Source of the DNA: Chara braunii
Lineage: Eukaryota; Streptophyta; Charophyceae; Charales; Characeae
Reading direction: 5' to 3'
Length of the DNA stretch: 20,804 nt
Assembly (NCBI GenBank): GCA_003427395.1
Contig: BFEA01000761.1
Coordinates: 564,766-585,569, forward strand
A program made the translations under genes and the position numbers. Below, in pieces: positions 8,834-17,670 of this stretch (positions are counted from its first letter, which is position 1; every line of letters begins with the position of its first letter). The notes beneath the pieces were generated by a model that did no database searches, was not told the origin of the DNA, and was given only the letters and a program-made list of their open reading frames with translations.

Positions 8834-9720
8834 TCTTTGTCGTTTTCGGGCTAAGCCGGGGAAGTTTTTTTTCCATTAATTTTAGGTGGTGTTGGGCCTT
8901 GTCTTTGACCGTTGCTCTAGTGGTCCGTCGCGGAAGGGTCGTTTCATCATTTAGGCTTGGTACGGCTACACAGGCCACACTATTGGTTCGTAATTGGAAG
9001 GGGGACAGGCCGGTGGGCTCATGGGGTGTCCCTCAATGAATAGCTAGGATATGGTCGACGACATCGGGCCAAGGCCTTGTATCTTGGGCCGCGATGTTAT
9101 GTCGTAACACTGCCTTGATCACCCGGTTGGCGTTTTCTACTAGTCTGTTTGATTGCGACATATGGGGAGCGGTATTGCGAATCGAGACACCGTGTAGGAC
9201 CAGACTCCTCAAGACTTCCCCTCAGAATTATGCCCCGTTGTCCGTTAGGATTTCCTCGGTATCCTGATGCATCCCGAGAAACCGGTTGACATATTGCGCG
9301 ATTTTTGCCGCTTGTCGCGTCTTACACGGATACGTCTCTATCCATTTCGAAAAGTGGTCTACAAATACCAAAAGAAGTGAATATTCACATCTATTTGGTC
9401 CAGGGGGCACAACAATATCTGTGGTATCCATGTTGACCCTTTGGAACGACCGTTCAACTACAGTGGGCACTATCGATCTAGGCGGTTGAATTGGCGCTTT
9501 GTCGGCGACACAGACGGGACAGTTTCGGATGATGAATTTAACGTCGTCGTGAATATTGGACCAGTACCATTCGTTTTTATCGATTGCTGGCTCTGTGATT
9601 CGGACGGCGAAGTGGGACGCCGTTTCCTCGTGGGCCGACTTGACCTAGTGATATCTCATGAACAGATGAGGCACAGACATCCAAATCCCACTACTATCCG
9701 TCTTCCGCTTTTCTAACCGT
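8834..9720 (-). pseudogene. pol: Integrase, HHCC finger and DDE catalytic core, broken
   Basis: Integrase inserts the cDNA into the genome. The N-terminal HHCC finger is readable as HEETASHFAVRIT followed by YWSNIHDDVKFIIRNCPVC, with a TAG just before the first His. The core has the first Asp in NMDTTDIVVPPGP, then LLVFVDHFSKWIETYP, the second Asp in ILTDNGA, and the Glu in QSNRLVENANRVIKAVLRH. The Asp-Glu spacing is 34 residues, against the usual 35 of the D,D35E family. Stops interrupt the frame at several places, including two directly after DNGA and one in HILAIH. A frameshift near 8840 moves to the frame of the C-terminal domain. The three catalytic residues remain recognisable, but no full-length product is possible. 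Confidence 0.88.
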
Positions 9721-9929
9721 CCCTCACTCCATTGGTAGTCCAATGCCTTCTCATTGGCCCTCCTTCAGTCCTCCTTAGTGGAGTCTCGGAGGGAGTTCCC
9801 AACCACTGCAGCTATCAAGACGACGTTTGTCCACACTTCAAGTTCGGCCTTTCTAAATCATTGGGTCTTTTCCAGCCCTTCCGACGTAATTTCGAGAAAT
9901 CGAGCTTCTGACGGAATTTTATCAGTGCG

Positions 9930-10091
9930 GCACAAGGGACATAACCAGGATTTATCTATATTTCTATACTGGATGCAAGAACCGTGGGCTCGGGAGAGAC
10001 ATTTCTGACAGTCTACCCACTTGACGTACCCCTCCCATCTAGGACGCGTAGGGACATAATAGACCCTCGAGATTGCTTCGCAAAATTAGCA
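9930..10091 (-). pseudogene. PHD-finger-like Cys4-His-Cys3 module inside pol
   Basis: In the same frame as RNase H and integrase, eight metal-ligand residues occur in PHD order. They are Cys at 10091 and 10082, Cys at 10010 and 10001 (WVDCQKC), His at 9986 (RAHGSC), Cys at 9977, and Cys at 9941 and 9932 (SWLCPLC). Spacing is C-x2-C-x23-C-x2-C-x4-H-x2-C-x11-C-x2-C, close to the PHD consensus, with the conserved Trp two residues before the seventh ligand. PHD fingers typically read histone H3 tail modifications. An in-frame TAA lies between the first two Cys, so this copy is broken and that pair is the weakest part of the call. It is separate from the integrase HHCC finger, which lies further downstream. 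It could instead be another RING-like or generic zinc cluster. Confidence 0.6.
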
Positions 10092-10220
10092 AAATTTGTA
10101 GGGCAGGGAAAAGAAAGAGGAAGACGAGAGGGGAGAAGGAGGACCTTCAGGATTACCTCCATGGTCCATCGCCACCGTGTCTGCCGATCACTTCTTGGAG
10201 GTCCGAGGGAGGATGGCCAC

Positions 10221-10924
10221 CTAGTTGTACGAGGGTTCACCGGTTGGTTCCGGTTCCTTCCACGGTGTGATCTCTTCACCCTTGGCCACCCTGCTAGGCC
10301 AATACAATCGTGTCAGTCTGTCAACGTTGTCGTGCTTCTTTGTCTTCCGGTGGACGATATCGAAATCGTATTCTTGCAGTCGTACAACCCATCGTCTGAT
10401 CATGCCCGTGTAGTTGGTAAGCCTCTTGAGAGTCATCAAGGGCTCATGGTCCGTAACGAGGAGGAACTTCCGTCCGTACAAATACGGATGGAAGTGTTGA
10501 ATCCCCCATACAACCGCGTAGCACTCTCCCTGAGGAGCCGAATCGTTTCTTCTTTCGTCCGGTACCGTTCGCGAAGCGTACTCGATGACGTGTTTGTGGT
10601 CGTCTTTCCCCTTCTGAGCCAAAATAGCAGAGATTGCTTCAGGCCGCCAGTCCGTAATGGGTATGAACTGATTTCCCGGTCAGGCCGAATCAAAATAGGT
10701 GTCATGGCCAAAACCTCCTTTAAGGTGACAAAGTCCCGTTCACACTCGGCGTCCTAACTCAACAGTTGGTCCTTCCGAAGAAGATTCGTTAGAGGTCGGG
10801 CGATTGCTGCAAAACCCTTGATAAATCGACGATAGCACGAGACCATTCCCAAAAAGGCCCGGACTTATGTCAATGTCGTCGGTGTAGGGGCGTCCCGAGC
10901 GGCGGCGACCTTTCTTGAATCCGG
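10221..10924 (-). pseudogene. pol: RT connection domain and RNase H, broken
   Basis: Directly after RT, the same frame reads KVAAARDAPTPTTLT, stop, VRAFLGMVSCYRRFIKGFAA, ARPLTNLLRKDQLLS, stop, DAECERDFVTLKEVLAMTP. This is the usual connection segment, with TAA and TAG interruptions. A frameshift near 10690 leads into RNase H, which runs to a TAG at 10221. It shows ITDWRPEAISAILAQKG (first Asp), EYASRTVPDE, QGECYAVVWGIQHFHPYLYG (Glu), LLVTDHEPLMTL (Asp), LQEYDFDIVHR and a degenerate HDNVDRLTRL, where ADGLSR-like sequence with Asp is usual. RNase H removes the RNA strand during reverse transcription. The catalytic residues are still readable, but the frame is broken. Confidence 0.88.
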
Positions 10925-11692
10925 TCATAAGCCTCCCTGGGTCACCACGTACCCCAAGAACGAGATTTCTGAAAGGAAAAACTCACTTTTCTCCAACGCA
11001 ATCTTGAAGCCAGCATCCTGTAACGCCCCAAGTGTCCATTCGACATGTTGTGCATGCCCGTGGAATGATTCCGAGTAGACCAGGATGTCGTCCATGTTCA
11101 CAATGACGCAGAAATTAACCATGCCCTGAGTTAGCCTGGTCTTGTTGACGAAATTTTGAAATATGACGCTCATCGCTCTTTGAAAAGTAGCTGGCGCATT
11201 GCAAATTCCCATCGGACAACGGACCCACTGCCAGGTGCCCTCGAACAACCCAAAGGTTGTTTTCGGTCGACCCTCCTCCTTGGCCAGAATATGATGAAAT
11301 CCATGACGAATATCAAACTTACTAAAATACTTAGCACACCCAATCGCATCCAACAGATCATCAATCCGGGGAAGGGGGTACACATCCTTAATTGTGATAT
11401 CATTCAGCTTCCTGTAATCAATGCAAATGCAAATCGACCTATTTTTCTTCAGGACTAAGACCACAGGAAACGACCAGGGTCCGGTTGCCGGTTCGATCCA
11501 TCCGTTAGCCTCAAATTCTCTGATTCTTTGCAATGCCACTTTTCCTTCCACGAGAGAATATTGGTATGGTTTACAGTGGATCGGCGGGTGCGTTCCGGTC
11601 TGAATTTTGTGTTGAATGACCAAGGACAGTCCGACACCCGTATCTGTCACACAGATCGCCCCTTGGTATTTGGTCAGAATATCCGCAATCAA
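10925..11692 (-). pseudogene. pol: Ty3/gypsy reverse transcriptase
   Basis: The RT copies the element RNA into DNA. This is the best-preserved part, 255 codons without a break. Motifs in order are PYQYSLVEGKVALQRIREFE (N-terminal), GWIEPATGPWSFPVVLVLKK, CIDYRKLNDITIKDVYPLPR, FSKFDIRHGFHHI with the first catalytic Asp, TFGLFEGTWQWVRCPMGICN APATFQRAM, VNMDDILVYS with the catalytic Asp pair, and KSEFFLSEISFLGYVV. The usual Tyr/Leu before the DD motif is Asn-Met, and an extra VNKTRLTQG-like loop precedes it, as in many gypsy RTs. A TGA at 10927-10925 ends the open segment, but the frame continues into the connection domain. I am confident of the family. Confidence 0.95.
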
Positions 11693-12466
11693 TCAATGAG
11701 TTTCATTGGGTACAAACTGAGGCACATGTAGCTCGTAGGGCTGTCCATGTATGGTAACCGTCACGTGCTTCGTGTCTACTCTGAGGCTGCTCTCCGCAGG
11801 GGGATCAGAAATCAAGCATTTGTCCGACCGCCAGGAAAACATGGTGGCGACCATTTGCGCATCCTCCTCTTCAATGGCCACGTGTTCTTCCAGGGTTACG
11901 CCATCGTTGATATCCTGCCAGCACACTAGTTTCTCGATGATTTTGATTCCGAGCTCATTGGGTGTAGAGTCATCGCATCCAGGGGGTTCCAAAGCTTCGC
12001 CTTCGGCCCCCTGCCATAGTAATCGCATCTCCTTTCCAGAAGACAGCAAGGAACGAGGTAGCCTTGAGATGTCACAAAAGGCTCCCTTGTCTCTATATCT
12101 CGAGAGAAGCGGGGCAGTGGCCTCGTATAGGGTCCGAGGGGCTTCCGAAGAGTTGAGAAATCCAAGATATTTGTACGAGTGGTTCCCCTAAGATTAACGC
12201 GCGCGTTCGTTGTAGATTTCTTTCTGTAGGGACGAACGTTTTCGTGGTCTTCTGTCGACGGGGTAACGAATCAACTGTTGAACCATCTCGTGTATCATAG
12301 GATCGGCTTCGTCTCCACTGTCAAAGTCACTTGTTAGTTTCAATTCCTTTCCTCTTTGATCTGATTCGTGGATTGGTTCTTTCCAGGTGATCACTCGGAG
12401 GGGTCCTTTGATTCCAGGCGGGGGTTTCTGAGTCGAGGACGGCGTGGTCCGAAGAGTCAGCCGCAT
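11693..12466 (-). pseudogene. pol: pol spacer between protease and reverse transcriptase, broken
   Basis: This stretch joins protease to RT and has no catalytic motif. Open segments run 12466-12194, 12165-11926 (other frame) and 12049-11693. They read as one polyprotein broken by a TAA at 12194, frameshifts near 12170 and 12050, and a TGA at 11693. The last segment is acidic (VTLEEHVAIEEEDAQMV) and ends VPQFVPNETH directly before the RT frame. After the TGA the same frame continues with LIADILTKYQ, typical of the RT N-terminal extension. Its place in pol comes from position and frame continuity, not from a known domain. Confidence 0.65.
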
Positions 12467-13137
12467 TGGAACAACGTACGGTTTTTCGTCTGTGTTTCAA
12501 AGGATGACGAATCGCCTTTCGAAATCCAGATTGGCCCGCAATGTTGTGAGGGCTGGTAATCCCAGAAGGACATCATATTTATCGCTTTGATTTTCTCTAC
12601 GTCCGTTGAGAAGAGATGATATCCTTCCACCAGGGTGATCAGATCCTCCCTTCTTCCTGCTCGTTCAACGACTCCCAATGAAATAGCCAGTACCGCGGCT
12701 CCCGAATTGATAACAACAATGTAGGGGGTTCCCCATACCTCAATATCACATTCCGCTGATTTCCACGGAATAGCTTTGATCCGCAAAAAATTATCATCCT
12801 CTTGGAGTATCCCTAACCGTGTTGGGTCCGAAGCACTAGGAACGTCCAGCCTGTCTTCGAGGGTCGGGGCTTTTCCTTTCTGAGCCACCGATTAGCCGAG
12901 AGCAAATCGTTTTTTGTTTGCTTTGCGATGTTGTAGCATGCGCTCATTGGCTTGCTTTGATATGAACACCAAGTGTCCAATAGGCAAAGGAATCCAGTGA
13001 TCGAGAGCTCGGACGATGTCCAATACACCGATCTCTCCACTAACGAAGGTGGGACCGCCCGACTCCATATATTTCTCTTGGAGAAGGTCTCCATTCGGCC
13101 ATCTCACACTGTTCATTGGCGGGTCAGATGGTTCCAA
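12457..13137 (-). pseudogene. pol: Gag-pol junction and aspartic protease, broken
   Basis: The retropepsin would cut the Gag-Pol polyprotein. One frame runs from 13137 to 12457 with a single TAA at about 12892. The protease signature is VINSGAAVLAISLGVV, equivalent to the usual (L/I)(I/V)DSGA; the catalytic Asp is Asn here. The family's second signature, DVLLGLPAL, is readable at about 12575-12550, but only in a neighbouring frame, so a frameshift lies between the two. The upstream part (LVFISKQANERMLQH) is probably the end of gag or a linker. The lost Asp alone would inactivate the enzyme. Confidence 0.75.
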
Positions 13138-14480
13138 TCATTCCCAATGCCACATATTGGTCGAGCGGGATAAGTTCCGCAACTTCTTCGATGGTGGTTA
13201 CCGCACTCCCTGCTCCTTCCATTTTTTCAATCATCGTGCCCACCCTCCCTGGTCCGTTGGCCACAGGCGCAGCGGCCACAGGGGCGGGTCCAACTCGAGC
13301 TTGTGTAGATCGGAGCGGACTGTCTCGGTCTATCTGGCCCGGCTGGTGACACGTGTAACAAACGCTCGTATTTGTTGCTGCTCCGCCCTTAACCTGGGCG
13401 GGGGCTATACCTGGCGTCCCTGGTGCGGCTCTGACGGCAATGGTGCGCATTGACCTCATTAACGATTCTATCCGGGCATTGTGCTCACGTTCTTCCTTCT
13501 TACTGTCCTGCATCAAGTTAACTAACATTCGGGTTAGTTCCAATATGACACTTGATTCGTTCGGCCTTGTCGGGGGGTCCGGGGAAGGAGCGGAGGCGGT
13601 CATAGCCTGCGCGGGCAATCCCATAACTGCATCCAATACTGTTTTTTTGGCTGCAATTTCGAGATAAGTGACTGGGCTAGAAACGAAGCCCATGTTTTCA
13701 AATTTGTTTGAAATGCCGCTAGCTCGGCCTTTGCTCTGGCCAATTTTGAGGAATCCCCTTCCCTGAGGTAATCCTCTCCTTCTAGGAAACTGGCAGCAAA
13801 TTTTCGCTTCATCTCTCCGCGGTTATGATCTGTTGCAGGATATGATTGATCAGGGAGAACTGCTTTTGCAGTTTCGCCCTCATTGTCCGGCTACGGAGCC
13901 CGTCGATGAATAGATCTCTCCCGACTGCTTCCCCTCTCTGTGTTTTGACGAACATCTTGTAAAACCTATTACGATATTCAGTAACGGACTCGAGTGGTTT
14001 ATGAACCCGATCTTTGATCATAAAAAGGGTCTGCTCCGGGTGGATATAGCCGAATCGGTTTAAAAAGTCTCATTCAAAGGTCGGGAGATCCACCCAAACG
14101 TAAGTGTTGAACCAGTGGTGCACATCTCCTCCTAGCCTGGTGGGGATATTGATGCGAGCCTCATCACTGTCGTACTGCGGCGCACGCAATGTGGCTAGCC
14201 ATGCCCCGGCTAGGTGATGTGCGGGGTCAAAAAAATACAAATCAGGTGGAGCCACTGGTGCGCGAGCTCGAATTGGTGGCGCGGGAATAGGTACCCCACC
14301 TAGCTGTACATTAGCATTTTGCGCTGCATTGGCGTTCATGTTAGCGGCCCGCCGACCCACCGACCTACTTCGGGTCAATATCGGGTCGCGTCTAGGCACG
14401 TTCCTTTGCCTAGGTCGTCCTTGGTTCGCCAGATGCTTGACTAGGGGGCCTATCTGCCTGTCACCACGTGAGCCTGCCAC
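13124..14480 (-). pseudogene. gag: gag, broken (capsid domain and degenerate zinc knuckle)
   Basis: Gag forms the particle that holds the element's RNA. One frame runs from 14480 through a TGA at 14070 to 13809 and carries a retrotransposon gag domain, recognisable from WFNTYVWVDLPTFE before the stop and VTEYRNRFYKMF with DLFIDGLRSRTMRAKLQKQF after it. It then shifts frame near 13809 and again near 13690. The last part (13693-13124) has a charged coiled-coil-like stretch (LMQDSKKEEREHNARIESL) and a CCHC zinc knuckle at about 13360-13319, CYTCHQPGQIDRDS. With CX2CX4HX4C spacing, the His is Gln and the last Cys is Ser. No clear ATG is left near the primer site; the first in-frame ATG is at MNANAAQ. 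Gag is non-functional here. Confidence 0.85.
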
Positions 14481-14485
14481 GTGTC

Positions 14486-14498
14486 GGCTCCGATACCA
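14486..14498 (-). other. Primer-binding site, initiator tRNA-Met type
   Basis: Read on the minus strand the site is TGGTATCGGAGCC. The plant initiator tRNA-Met 3' end predicts TGGTATCAGAGCC, so one base differs. It lies just downstream of the 5' LTR and just upstream of gag, where minus-strand cDNA synthesis is primed. This agreement fixes the element's orientation independently of the protein evidence. Confidence 0.8.
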
Positions 14499-14517
14499 AC
14501 CTCACGCTCTTGGTCCT

Positions 14518-14670
14518 GGCTCTTGGTCCCGAAAGCAAAGAAAGAAAGAAGCGGGGGTATCCATGCAACTTGTCCGACCGACCCCTATCTTCCACCTGAC
14601 CAACCAGTTTCCAACCCCCGAAGCCGCTTCACGCAGAAAGTTGTGTGATTGCAGAAAGTAGTTCGTCACA
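14518..14670 (-). repeat. 5' LTR (short terminal direct repeat)
   Basis: This is the partner of 6043-6194. On the minus strand it begins TGTGACGAAC at 14670. The shared part stops at 14518, and a second CTCTTGGTCC word at 14506-14515 suggests a small internal duplication before the primer site. The LTR may therefore extend to about 14499. At about 153-170 bp it is short for a gypsy element of this size. Confidence 0.75.
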
Positions 14671-16159
14671 ACTCTGCGATACTGGAACAAATGGGCTGGT
14701 GCTCCGGACCACAGTATTGGGCGCCGCCCAAGCAACGAGGGGGGGGTGGCCATCCCGGGCCTGATTTTTCCGCACCTTCCCCTCTTTAATAATTGATTAT
14801 GATTGGGACCATCGCGACCACTGGATCTGGGTGCGGTTCATTGTGGGCACCGACCATTGGGTTGTGGTCAACATATATGCACCGGCAAATCAGCCTCCAA
14901 GACTTAAAGAGTCGACTTTTTCAGATCCTTGCCTTGGATTATCCCGGACGTCGATAGATTGATCCTGGGAGGGGACTGGAACACTGCTCTTCTACCAGGA
15001 ACTGATTCCCTTCGAGTGGCTCCATTGTCACCGGATGCGACCTTGCTTTCAAATTTCATCCAAACTCAATCTATTACCGATGCTTTTTACGCCCTGCATC
15101 CCCACGACAGGGCCTACATGTGGTTTGGTGCTGGAGGAGTATAACAACAATATTTGCCTCGCAGTAGGATAAATCTTTTCTTGTTGGCTGATGATCTTAT
15201 GCCAATGGTCGTTGCATGCACCATCCTGCCATGTGTGGGGTCGGATCGTTTGCCTGTTTTTTTGGAAAGCTTTCAAAACCGCACAGTCCGGGCAGGGGTG
15301 GGTGACCTTGTCGACAGACATGGACCACTTTATGATGGATTTCTGGCACTTGTGGGCCACATCGAAGCCCTTGTTTGCATCAGCGGCTGATGGGCTTGTT
15401 GGCGGTTTAAAAACAGCCCTCTTGCGAGATAAGCTCCTTTCCAAACTCATCGCGAAATCTACTCGCTCACAAGTGGCAGCTCTCCATGAAAATCTTGCAG
15501 AAATCATCGCTAGAGCCTCCTCCATCCAAGTGGACGAGCACCAACTGATGCAAGCCTTGGACACGATCAGGCCCAAGACTGTCATCTTAGGCTTGCCTTC
15601 AGTCAGCGCTGCGGCTTTCTGGAATCACATTTCGTGGCTGGTGAAAGGGGACGGTATGACAGTGGCCTTCTTCGCTGACCATAAAACACGATCCCCGACG
15701 CCGCTGACGCTAATGATGCGTCACCCTTTCGATGAGACAGTGCCACTTGCAGTTGACACATATGTGATTGTACTAAATGTGGCACTGCTCTATGAACACC
15801 TGCTCACATCACAAGCGCAGCATATGGAGCAGCCACTGCTTGCTCAATACCACGACAGTGTTTGGGCCAAGATGGACCACACCCTTTCCCAGTCTCAGGC
15901 GCAGCATTTGGAAGCACTCGTCACGATGGCTGAGATTACAACCGCGGTGGCCCGCCTGCCTCTGCATAAAGTATCGGGCCCGGATGGCTTGCCGTTGGCC
16001 TTTTTTCGTCGACACCTGATGCGGCTGCTGCAAGATTTGGTCATAGTCCTAAAGGCTATCCACCGCGGGGCGTATGCCCCACCTTATGTGGTCACAGAAA
16101 TACTAATATTCATTTTTTAAAAAGGTGACTGTGTGGATGTTCAGAACTGGCGTCCGATG

Positions 16160-16163
<4 letters not shown>
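14671..16163 (+). pseudogene. LINE ORF2 fragment: endonuclease and start of reverse transcriptase
   Basis: This is a non-LTR retrotransposon of the type with an apurinic-like endonuclease. Endonuclease sequence is visible as HWIWVRFIVGTDHWVVVNIY APAN (about 14826-14890), ILGGDWNTALLPGTDSLRV with the GDWN motif at 14971-14982, and SRINLFLLADDL, where SRID-like is usual. A later SDR replaces SDH. Frameshifts near 14920 and 15260, and a TAA at 15142-15144, break it. From about 15260 to 16120 one frame stays open and ends in RT motif 0/1: VARLPLHKVSGPDGLPLAFF, a TAA at 16118-16120, then KGDCVDVQNWRPML. The sequence ceases there and passes into poly(A). The 5' side abuts the gypsy LTR at 14670, so the start is also missing. 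Confidence 0.85.

Positions 16164-16232
<69 letters not shown>
16164..16232 (+). repeat. Poly(A) tract of 69 A at LINE break
   Basis: 69 consecutive A follow directly after the LINE RT motif NWRPML. A LINE normally ends in poly(A) after its 3' UTR, but here about two thirds of the RT and the rest of ORF2 are missing. The tract could come from a prematurely polyadenylated transcript or from a breakpoint in an A-rich site. Confidence 0.9.
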
Positions 16233-16233
<1 letters not shown>

Positions 16234-16273
16234 ACCCCTCATAGTGCTAGTGTTGTTGGTAAGGGCAGACAAC

Positions 16274-17260
16274 ACGCACACACACACACACACACATGTT
16301 TTATTAATAATATTAATAGTTAATAAAATTAATAATAAATATTAATTAATCATTAATAATAATGATCAAAATTATAAATTAAAAAAAAAAAAAAATCATA
16401 ATAAATTAAAAATAATAATAATAGAAAAATAACAGATTTTTATTTTTATTTTTATTTTTTAAATAAGATAAAATATAACATATAAAAAAAATAAATTAAT
16501 AAATAAATAAAATAATCATAAAATAATCATAAAATAATCATAAAATAATCATAAAATAGTCTTAAAATTATAAAATCATAATAATTAAATAATTAATTAA
16601 AAATTAAAAATTTAAAAAATAAATTAATAAAATAATAAGTTATAAATTTAATAATTAATTAAATGATTTATAAAAATAAAAAATACAAAATACAAACTAC
16701 AAAAATTCGTTTTTCAAATTTACCGTATTCCCTGCACAAATTGAATGAGCCAATTATTATGCTCGCCAGAATGATGATATCCTTAGCCAATGGTGACTTA
16801 GAAACTCAACTTAAAAATTGCTACAGTTATATGGTGACTTAGAAACTCAACATAAAAATTGCTACAGTTATATATACTAACTTCTACAAAAAATATAAAA
16901 ATTATGTGATTCAAATTAAATGGACAAAGATTTAATTCCTTTTACAAGTTGGTCATCTTCCCTTCACAAATTGAATAACCCTATCCCAAAATCATGCTTG
17001 CCAGAATAATGATATCCTTAGCCGATGGTGCCTCAGAAACTCAACTAAGGAACTTCTACAATAAAAAAAAACGATACCTATACACTAACTTTTACAAAAT
17101 AAAAATTATGGGACTCACATACAGACACAGTTACGTGTACGAATACAAAAAATAAAAAAACTAGTTCACTGCGTAAAGAATACCCGAAAAAAACAAAAAA
17201 AATGATAAGAATAATAAAAAATAAATAAATAAAAAAAGCATATGATGACAGACTAAAATA
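16274..17260. repeat. AT-rich low-complexity region with short tandem repeats
   Basis: A (CA)n run at 16274-16295 is followed by about 400 bp made almost entirely of A and T. An 11-bp unit (AATCATAAAAT) repeats about five times at 16510-16560. A 41-bp unit is duplicated in tandem at 16790-16830 and 16831-16871 with one difference. The region 16735-16830 recurs in diverged form at 16965-17055. I see no gene. Confidence 0.85.
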
Positions 17261-17670
17261 CTTTTCTCAGGAACACCCTGCAGAAAATTTCAGAAAAACA
17301 AAAATTTGTGATACACCTCCAAGTAGAATGGCACGAAAGATAAGGATAAACTACATCACAAAAAAAATGTCTTAGCACAAGCAGTGTAAACCCACTATAA
17401 AACGACGAATTAGACTGCGACCGTTCCCACTAATGCATAAGCATACCGCAAAAAAACATGTATATGGTGACTGACTAACATACACAAACGACGATCCAGG
17501 TACAACCCGGAGAGAAGGTTTCAGAAAAACAAAAACTTGTGATACACTTCCAATGAGATTGGCATGTAGAATCGAAACAAAATACATCACGAAAAATACG
17601 TTGTAACATGAGAACTACAAAGCCAATAAAATAACTAATTAGAATACGATCGCTCCTACTACTACCTATT
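17261..17670. repeat. Diverged ~231-bp-spaced repeat pair
   Basis: About 160 bp at 17270-17435 recur at 17500-17665, anchored by TTTCAGAAAAACAAAAA at 17288 and 17519 (spacing 231). Similar words continue through the pair: TTGTGATACAC, then TACATCAC, AACGACGAATTAGA against AATAACTAATTAGA, and CGACCGTTCC against CGATCGCTCC. The spacing equals that of the preceding repeat pair (16735 and 16965, spacing 230), so both may derive from one tandem array. Confidence 0.65.

Larger units (their letters stand above)
6043..14670 (-). mobile_element. Decayed Ty3/gypsy LTR retrotransposon
   Basis: The element reads on the minus strand from 14670 down to 6043. Its terminal direct repeats are about 153 bp and roughly 93% identical by eye. 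A tRNA-Met-type primer-binding site lies at 14486-14498. The order gag, protease, reverse transcriptase, RNase H, integrase is that of Ty3/gypsy, not copia. A PHD-like finger lies between RNase H and integrase, and a third open frame follows integrase. At least fifteen in-frame stops and several frameshifts interrupt gag-pol, and protease and zinc-knuckle residues are lost, so this copy cannot be autonomous. I found no convincing 5-bp target-site duplication: the sequence after the 5' LTR is ACTCT, and that before the 3' LTR does not clearly match. Confidence 0.93.

Noticed and set aside
8834-9720. Stops directly after the integrase DNGA motif considered as recoding signals
   Set aside because: The frame has many other stops with no slippery site or structure, so decay is the simpler explanation.
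9984-10757. Plus-strand ORF of 257 codons
   Set aside because: It lies antisense to RNase H and the PHD-like region, whose minus-strand motifs are clear. It shows no motif of its own.
11751-12191. Plus-strand ORF of 146 codons
   Set aside because: It is antisense to the pol spacer and has no recognisable content.
13016-13453. Plus-strand ORF of 145 codons
   Set aside because: It is a shadow of gag on the opposite strand, where the zinc knuckle is visible.
15049-15585. Minus-strand ORF of 178 codons
   Set aside because: It is antisense to the LINE ORF2, which has endonuclease and RT motifs on the plus strand.
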